NCBI GenBank assembly: GCA_014843695.1
Contig: CM026402.1
Coordinates: 12,763,512 to 12,827,511 of the forward strand
Reading direction: 5' to 3'
Length of the DNA stretch: 64,000 bases
From: Archivesica marissinica
Taxonomy: Eukaryota > Mollusca > Bivalvia > Venerida > Vesicomyidae
A model generated the notes under the pieces. That model saw nothing but the letters and a program-made list of their open reading frames with translations. It did no database searches and was not told the origin of the DNA. How positions within the stretch are numbered: the first letter of the stretch is position 1; every line of letters starts with the position of its first letter. Positions 58,788 through 64,000 of this stretch are shown here, piece by piece. The translations under genes were made by a program, and so were the position numbers.

Positions 58788-59541
58788 TTAAAGGGAAACT
58801 ACATCAATGAAAACGCAAACTTCTGCATAATGTATTTTCCTATTATATGCTATCATTTCTTTCCAAATATGTGCCTCAAATACTGAGTGTTTCAACTAAT
58901 AAACAAACGTCGCATACGCGGTTTGTTGACATAAAATGATGTAAACATACATGCATAATACATATAGTGCATCCTGAATAACACGATTTATAGTACAAAT
59001 TTACAATAGTGTGTTTACGTTTATTTATCGTCGCTACCGGTTGCCCATATGAGCGACGCCTCCTGAAGAGATTGGTTATTTTAGATTTTGGAGGATAGTG
59101 CATGATACAGACAGAGACCCATTCCAGAATCTCCTTTGGTTCTTTTACGTGCACGGTGTAAAGCACCGACACGACACCTCGGTTTAACGTTCCATCTGAA
59201 AGACTTTTAATGTTATTAGGGTCAGACGGGGGATCGAACCTGCGATCCCTGGATTACAAATTTACAATATCTCATAGTTGTGCCTATTTATATGTAGATT
59301 AGTCTTAGTTAAATTATCTCTAAACGACATTATCTCGCGTTTAGCATTGACTCAAATGACAAACAAACGCCAATTCAGGAGAATGGATGACCGCTATATG
59401 AAATCATTCTTTCAATCCACAAAAAACACTCTTTATTGATTCAATGTTAGTGTTCGAATGTATTCGGAAGAATTTGTAGTAGCAATGCAATACGTGAAAC
59501 AATGCATTTGATTTGCTTTTTGCGATGTAATGTCGCTTTAA
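58788..59541 (-). mobile_element. MITE-C copy 3, fullest copy, with nested SINE-B
   Basis: Ends ttaaagggaaactacatc (plus strand at 58788) and, on the minus strand from 59541, ttaaagcgacattacatc form imperfect terminal inverted repeats. Shared blocks with copies 1 and 2: gttgacataaaatgatgtaa, aacacgattt, actgtttattgattcaatgt-like, and ttcgaatgtattcgg. Minus the nested SINE-B (59009-59254), it is about 0.5 kb. It has no coding capacity. Confidence 0.75.
58994..59269 (-). mobile_element. 5'-truncated SINE-B with 15-bp target duplication, nested in MITE-C
   Basis: SINE-B in reverse from its 3' end (acgtttatttatcgtcgc, 59015 on) to within the anticodon arm (ggatta, about 59254), so the first part of the tRNA head is missing. 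tacaaatttacaata is duplicated exactly at 58994-59008 and 59255-59269. This is a clear target-primed insertion into MITE-C. Confidence 0.95.
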
Positions 59542-59664
59542 GTGACTGTTCTAGACTATACTGCGCCTGCTAATCATAATCGTGACTAGGTGCTCGGCAG
59601 TAACAAGATGAAGTGAAGTTAGTCAATCTGACAAGTCGGCATGTAACACCTCGCTTAAGGCTAA

Positions 59665-59957
59665 ACAGACGGATATATAGCCCAGTGGTAACATGCTGGA
59701 CTGGTAATACAGGGATTGCAGGTTCGATCCCCAGTCTGAGCCTAATAAAATTAACGATATTTCAGATGGGACTTTAAACCGAGGTCTCGTGTCGGTGCTG
59801 TACACCATGTACGTAACAGAACCAGAAGAGACTCTGGAATAGGTCTCTGTCTGTATCATTGCACTATCCTCCAAAATCTAAAATAACTAGTCTCTTCTGG
59901 AGGCATCGCTCACATGGGCAACCAGTAGCGACGATAAATAAACGTAAAACACACACT
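59665..59957 (+). mobile_element. SINE-B copy (sense), diverged head
   Basis: cagacggatatatagcccag head (A box tagcccagtgg), B box ggttcgatccc, body ggtctcgtgtcggtgc, tctgtctgtatcattgca and aggcatcgctcacatggg, end gataaataaacgtaaaacac. Flanking cgcttaagg/cgcttagg suggests an imperfect target duplication. Confidence 0.92.
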
Positions 59958-60262
59958 TAACGCTTAGGTAGATGAAATCGTCACCGGTTTATTCAACGAC
60001 AAGTTTTGTAATTTTCTCGTCGTCTGTCAATTTCGCACAGTGTTGCCGATTGTTTGATTGAAAGAGGCTTATTTTTGGAAATAACGTCCAATCAGATAGA
60101 AAACTCAATCTGAATATTACTAGCACCAGTTTATTAATGTCTGTGCTGTGATTTAGATTCCTCTAATGGATATTACAGAATTCAATGCACGTCGGTTGTT
60201 GCTCGTGATTGTCTTGTCAAACTGACATACAACTTCACTTATTTCCATGTCAGATTCTTTAG
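59958..60262. other. Spacer; nothing recognised
   Basis: No match to repeat families seen. Confidence 0.4.
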
Positions 60263-60463
60263 TTTATACACAATTATTATCGCTCGATTGCGAAACAAGT
60301 TCTTACAACTTATATTAATCACTCTCGAGACCTCATTCTGGAATGGGTCTCTGTCTGTATCATTGCACTATCCTCCAAAAATCTAAAATGATTAATATAT
60401 TCAGGAGGCGTCGCTCACATGGGCAACCGGTAGCGACGATAAATGAACGTAAAACACACACAA
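60263..60463. mobile_element. Chimeric SINE: antisense SINE-A tail joined to sense SINE-B 3' half
   Basis: 60263-60335 is the reverse of the SINE-A 3' end (gcgaaacaagttcttacaac, ctctcgagacctcattc). At ctggaatggg (60338 on) it becomes the sense SINE-B 3' half (tctgtctgtatcattgca, ggaggcgtcgctcacatggg, gataaatgaacgtaaaac). acacaatta occurs near both ends (60269 region and after 60460), which could be the target duplication. Both partners are truncated at the shared junction. Confidence 0.8.
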
Positions 60464-60622
60464 TTAATACATGCATGTTTCCGGTGCATGTTTATCATTT
60501 CAAAGTTGACCTTTTAAGTAGCTTAGTATTGTCGGTGTTTTTGGTTCTAAATTCAAAATTGTTATCTATATTTTGCTAATGTTCTTCTTCATTTTCCCTT
60601 TATATTAGTAATCATCAATTTT

Positions 60623-60963
60623 AGTATCTGCACAACTCATATATTCAGTCACTTTGTTTGTTACAATCTATTTTAGGGGAGGAGGGCCGTAACTAATGTT
60701 GTTAAAACTTGTGGCCCAACCCATGTGCTTCAACATTCATTGACAACTCTAGTATATGCACAACTCATATATTCAGTCACTGTGTTTGTTACAATCTATT
60801 TTGGGAAGGAGGACCGTAACTAATGTTGTTAAAACTTGTGGCCCAACCCATTTGATTTAAACATTTATTGACAATTCTAGTATCTGCACAACTCATATAT
60901 TCAGTCACTTTGTTTGTTACAATCTATTTTGGGGAGGAGGGCCGTAACTAATGTTGTTAAAAC
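60623..60963 (+). repeat. LINE 3'-UTR tandem repeat, ~128-bp units, 2.7 copies
   Basis: Units read agtatctgcacaactcatat, attcagtcactttgtttgtt, ggaggagggccgtaactaat, aaaacttgtggcccaaccca. They begin near 60623, 60748 and 60877. The third unit is interrupted at gttaaaac (60956-60963) by an hAT-like element and resumes at 61918. The cttgtggcccaaccca block identifies LINE-1-lineage 3' UTR. Confidence 0.88.
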
Positions 60964-61917
60964 TAGTGATAAACCGATTATCGCTAAGTCGCCGACAATC
61001 GTTCGCCGGCATGGACATCGGCGATAATCGATTGTGAAAATGTGTAATCGATTATAATCAACGAGTCTTTTTTTGAACCACGTTTAAGGCCCGTTTATTT
61101 TCCTCGTCATAGGTGACCTGTGGGTCGAGAGCATCCCACAACCACCTTACAATAATGTACATTTATTAACGAGTAGAATAAACAAACGGCATGAATAATA
61201 GTGTATATAAATATATCAAGTCATTATCATGTTGGCCTTAAAGTGCTGAAAAAATGTTCAGTTACACTTAGAAAAAAAAAGAAGAGAAAAGTGGTCTGCA
61301 GCCTACATTCTACCAAGTGATTGATGACAATTAATTTCAATATAATTTTAAATTAAAACTTTTTAGCATATTTGCTTCCATATTTCGTCAAATTCAAATA
61401 ATTTGTTCTGTATTGAAGCTGTCTCAAGTTCAGTATCATATAATAGTTTTAATCGACACATCAGATGTTGAACGGATGGTTTTATGTCTTTATTTTTGTC
61501 TCTTACTTTTATGTTTGTTTATACCTCAAATAAAACTACGATTTACTATTGGCTGTATTTTATTAGCATTGCACGTTTGCAACAACAATTCTAACTGTAT
61601 CTAGTACTAGACTTTTCACTAGTATGTCACTAAGTGTTCTGTCCTCTATTAACTTAAAAACTAATTTTATATCAGGTGGCAGTCTACTAACTTAAAGTCT
61701 AGTACTCAGATGTAACTGAGTAACTAATTTGTGGAAACTAGTAACTTGTAAGTAATTTATTAGTACTAAATAGATTGTTAAACTCACAAATTAGATGGAA
61801 TGATTTTGATTTATAACTATATCAATTGCCCGATTAATAATCAATTATCTAATCGGTTTACCCGTCCGATTATTCTGATTAATCGATTATGGATTTTGAA
61901 ACCGATGCACATCACTA
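60964..61917. mobile_element. hAT-like non-autonomous DNA transposon with 8-bp target duplication
   Basis: The 954-bp insert has ends tagtgataaaccgatt and aaccgatgcacatcacta. The terminal 7 bp (tagtgat) are perfectly inverted, then imperfect (accgat/atcggt). gttaaaac is duplicated exactly at 60956-60963 and 61918-61925, and the neighbouring 3'-UTR units lacking the insert contain this site once. 8-bp duplication and tagtg-type ends are hAT hallmarks. Interior frames (max 63 codons) show no transposase, so it is non-autonomous. Confidence 0.88.
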
Positions 61918-62030
61918 GTTAAAACATGTGGCCCAACCCACGTGCTTCAACATTTATTGACAATTAGTGTGCACAAAAATGACATAGATCGTATATACTA
62001 TGCATAGTTATACGCGTGTGTTCAGTTGTT
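61918..62030 (+). mobile_element. LINE 3'-UTR continuing after the hAT-like insert
   Basis: Resumes with gttaaaacatgtggcccaac and runs to ttcagttgttttg, where the terminal 50-bp repeats begin. Confidence 0.75.
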
Positions 62031-62330
62031 TTGTTCTGTACATTGTATATATAGAATGAATGCAATAAAATATGATTAAACTGTTCTGTACATTGTATAT
62101 ATAGAATGAATGCAATACAATATGATTAAACTGTTCTGTACATTGTATATATAGAATGAATGCAATAAAATATGATTAAACTGTTCTGTACATTGTATAT
62201 ATAGAATGAATGCAATAACATATGATTAAACTGTTCTGTACATTGTATATATAGAATGAATGCAATAAAATATGATTAAACTGTTCTGTACATTGTATAT
62301 ATAGAATGAATGCAATACAATATGATTAAA
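62031..62330 (+). repeat. Six exact-length 50-bp tandem copies of the LINE terminus
   Basis: Units ctgttctgtacattgtatat, atagaatgaatgcaataaaa, tatgattaaa start at 62031, 62081, 62131, 62181, 62231 and 62281. Variation is limited to aataaaa/aatacaa/aataaca. Each unit ends in the LINE 3' terminus (caataaaatatgattaaact), so the 3' end itself has been amplified. Confidence 0.95.
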
Positions 62331-62454
62331 CTAAACATTTAAGTTTAATAACGAAAAACCACGTTAGAGTAACTTCTTCCCTCCTATTACATTGAGTTGT
62401 CATTCACAAACAAACTCCCTGGACACTAGCGCTTCAAAACCACTGACATAGATG

Positions 62455-62700
62455 ATAGTTGTACTTTATACACATTTAGTTTAGCTCGATTGTGAAACAA
62501 GTTCTTACAACTTATATTAATCACTCTCGAGACCTCATTCCTGATGGAATCCATCGCCACGAGGGAGAGAGGAGGCAACGTGGAATACCTTGCCTAAGGG
62601 CACAATCGAAACGGCTCCAATAGGGCTCGAACTCCGGACCTCTCACACCTGAAACGAACGCGCGTCCACTGCACTATCACGACTTCCACTATATAGTTGT
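62455..62700 (-). mobile_element. SINE-A copy 11 (antisense) with 8-bp target duplication
   Basis: The full SINE-A is read in reverse (62465-62689): gtggaagtcgtgatagtgca, cgtttcaggtgtgagaggtc, gagttcgagccct, gcgatggattccatcaggaa, gagtgattaatataagttgt, cttgtttcacaatcgagc. atagttgt flanks it (62455-62462 and 62693-62700). Confidence 0.92.
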
Positions 62701-62868
62701 GTTTATTATATGTGTTTATTAGTGTGAGATAGGGTGTTATTTCATCGAGTGATCACCGACATGTGTATCCCCACTAGTGGATAGTTGTGTTTATTATATG
62801 TGTTTATTAGTGTGAGATAGGGTGTTATTTCATCGAGTGATCACCGAAATGTGTATCCCCACTAGTGG
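62694..62868. repeat. 88-bp tandem duplication
   Basis: tagttgtgtttattatatgt ... gtatccccactagtgg appears at 62694-62781 and 62782-62868, with one or two differences. The first copy overlaps the SINE-A target duplication, so the duplication came after or with that insertion. Confidence 0.93.
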
Positions 62869-62969
62869 CGTTAGCAACACAATCATAATAAGCACAAATC
62901 CCTTCTTTTCTGTTTTTGGGTTCCAATGATATTATTGGCGAATATAATATTTCAAATTTTATTCTATTG

Positions 62970-63094
62970 CCTTGTTGCCTCTTCGCTCTCCCCCGTGGCG
63001 ATGGATTCCATCAGGAATGAGGTCTCGAGAGTGATTAATACAAGTTGTAAGAACTTGTTTCGCAATCGAGCTAACATAATTTGTATAAACAAAC
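62970..63094 (+). mobile_element. SINE-A copy 12, 5'-truncated
   Basis: Starts at ttgcctcttcgctctccc, then gcgatggattccatcaggaa, gaggtctcgagagtgattaa, gtaagaacttgtttcgcaat and gtataaac. The tRNA-like head is absent. Confidence 0.9.
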
Positions 63095-63471
63095 ACTTTT
63101 TTTTTATTCATTTTAACTACCCTATCGGGATCCTCATTTCTATACAATACACAAACCGCACAACCACTTATGTCAGCGAGAACGTGCATTATAAGAACTA
63201 GTTTCGGCATAATTTTTGAATTAATTTTTGTTTGCTGTCAAAATTAAAAACTACAGACTAAACACATTAATTAGAATATATTACTTTATAATTATTCATG
63301 ATTGTCAGCCAATCGCTAAGCTACATACAAAAATACATCCAACCGCATAGGAATACGAAACTCAAGCAGTGACAAATAAAATGTTATATTTCACTGTTTC
63401 AAAGATTGAGTTTTCTTTCATTGGAAAGCATAACATAAACAGGTGTCCTTGACTTGCAAAACCATTCGGGT
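63095..63471. other. AT-rich spacer
   Basis: Nothing recognised apart from a T run at about 63107-63116 (probable end of SINE-A). Confidence 0.45.
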
Positions 63472-63742
63472 CCGCCTCCGTGGTCGAGTGGTTACGGTCG
63501 CTGACTTGTATACCACTGTAACCTATCAGCACTGATGATCACGGGTTCAAGCCCCGCTCAGGCCGTGTCTCATTTATATGAAAAAATTGGCAGTTTCTTA
63601 CGGAGGTTGATGCACCCAAGTACTGGTTAACCGCTGGAGCCTGCCCAGGAAATGTGTTGTTAGGTAAACTGCCCACCGGCGATATAGCCCAAAATGTTGC
63701 TGATGCAGGCGTAAAACCCGAAATATAACATATAACAAAACC
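63472..63742 (+). mobile_element. SINE-F: tRNA-headed SINE with a longer body
   Basis: A box tggtcgagtgg and B box gggttcaagcccc sit in a tRNA-like layout, with an extended middle (gtataccactgtaacctatc). The body has agtactggttaacc, cctgcccaggaaa, gttgttaggtaaactg and gatgcaggcgtaaaacccga, ending aaatataacatataac. The terminal gcgtaaaacccgaaat block resembles 3' ends common in molluscan SINEs (recalled, not searched). A degenerate relative lies at 7280-7420. Confidence 0.65.
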
Positions 63743-64000
63743 AGTCGGCCATAACTATGAACCGTCTTGTTCATATCCGTGTTCTGTTCCATTATAAATC
63801 TGCCAACCCAGTGCTGCCACTTGCCGCCCGTTAGTGATACGTTATCAATTAATATAAAACTATAATTATAAGTAAATAATTAATTTATGAAGAAGATATT
63901 AATAATATATGTTGTCAATATGTATCTGAATGAGGATAGTGGGTGTTGCGGAAGTTGTGGACAGTGTTGCTTAAAACGGCAACATCACGAAAATAATACT
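63743..64000. other. Spacer at window end
   Basis: Nothing recognised. The sequence runs off the window. Confidence 0.4.

Noticed and set aside
63472..63565. tRNA gene with intron-like insertion
   Set aside because: A and B boxes are present and the middle is extended, but no convincing acceptor pairing was found and a SINE-type body with a characteristic 3' block follows.

Overview
This window looks like repeat-dominated, gene-poor nuclear DNA from an animal, most likely a bivalve mollusc. It is AT-rich, and no host protein-coding gene, rRNA or functional tRNA could be recognised. It is packed with tRNA-headed SINEs, decayed LINEs, short inverted-repeat DNA elements and long satellite arrays. 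The bivalve assignment is an inference: hairpin elements carrying gatc-tgatcagacgg-like arms and many tRNA-headed SINEs recall marine and freshwater bivalve assemblies. It was not tested by a search. Almost every long open frame here is a by-product of tandem repetition. || Layout. 1-18 kb: interspersed SINEs, LINE scraps and single-copy-looking AT-rich spacers, with a 32-bp array (104-335), a pure TCTG array (5301-5788), a 64-bp satellite (9796-10885) and a 49-bp array made from LINE coding sequence (16222-16512). 18.7-20.3 kb: 118-bp and 85-bp satellites. 21.2-29.2 kb: about 8 kb of a 50-bp satellite with a 1.8-kb higher-order duplication. 29.7-30.2 kb: 17-bp satellite. 30.85-35.0 kb: 11-bp satellite. 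35.07-38.3 kb: a 5'-truncated LINE (LINE-1 here) with a target-site duplication. 38.5-43.6 kb: sparse, with a strong hairpin (39659-39766), a second giant TCTG array (41872-42471) and a TA-flanked inverted-repeat element (42890-43133). 43.6-48.0 kb: 30-bp satellite. 49.95-53.1 kb: 65-bp satellite split by a CR1/L2-like LINE (LINE-3). 53.4-56.8 kb: another 5'-truncated LINE (LINE-2). 57-64 kb: SINEs, a MITE with a nested SINE, LINE 3' tails, an hAT-like element with an 8-bp target duplication, and a six-fold tandem LINE terminus. || How the parts relate. Tandem arrays make up roughly a third of the window. The retroelements form an apparent economy. LINE-1 and LINE-2 both end in aataaaatatgtttaaact. 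SINE family C ends in a similar aataaagtttaaact. SINE families A and C have different tRNA-like heads but the same roughly 55-bp 3' tail. Several insertions are directly supported by target-site duplications of 8-15 bp. Names such as SINE-A or LINE-1 are local labels for this window, not database names.
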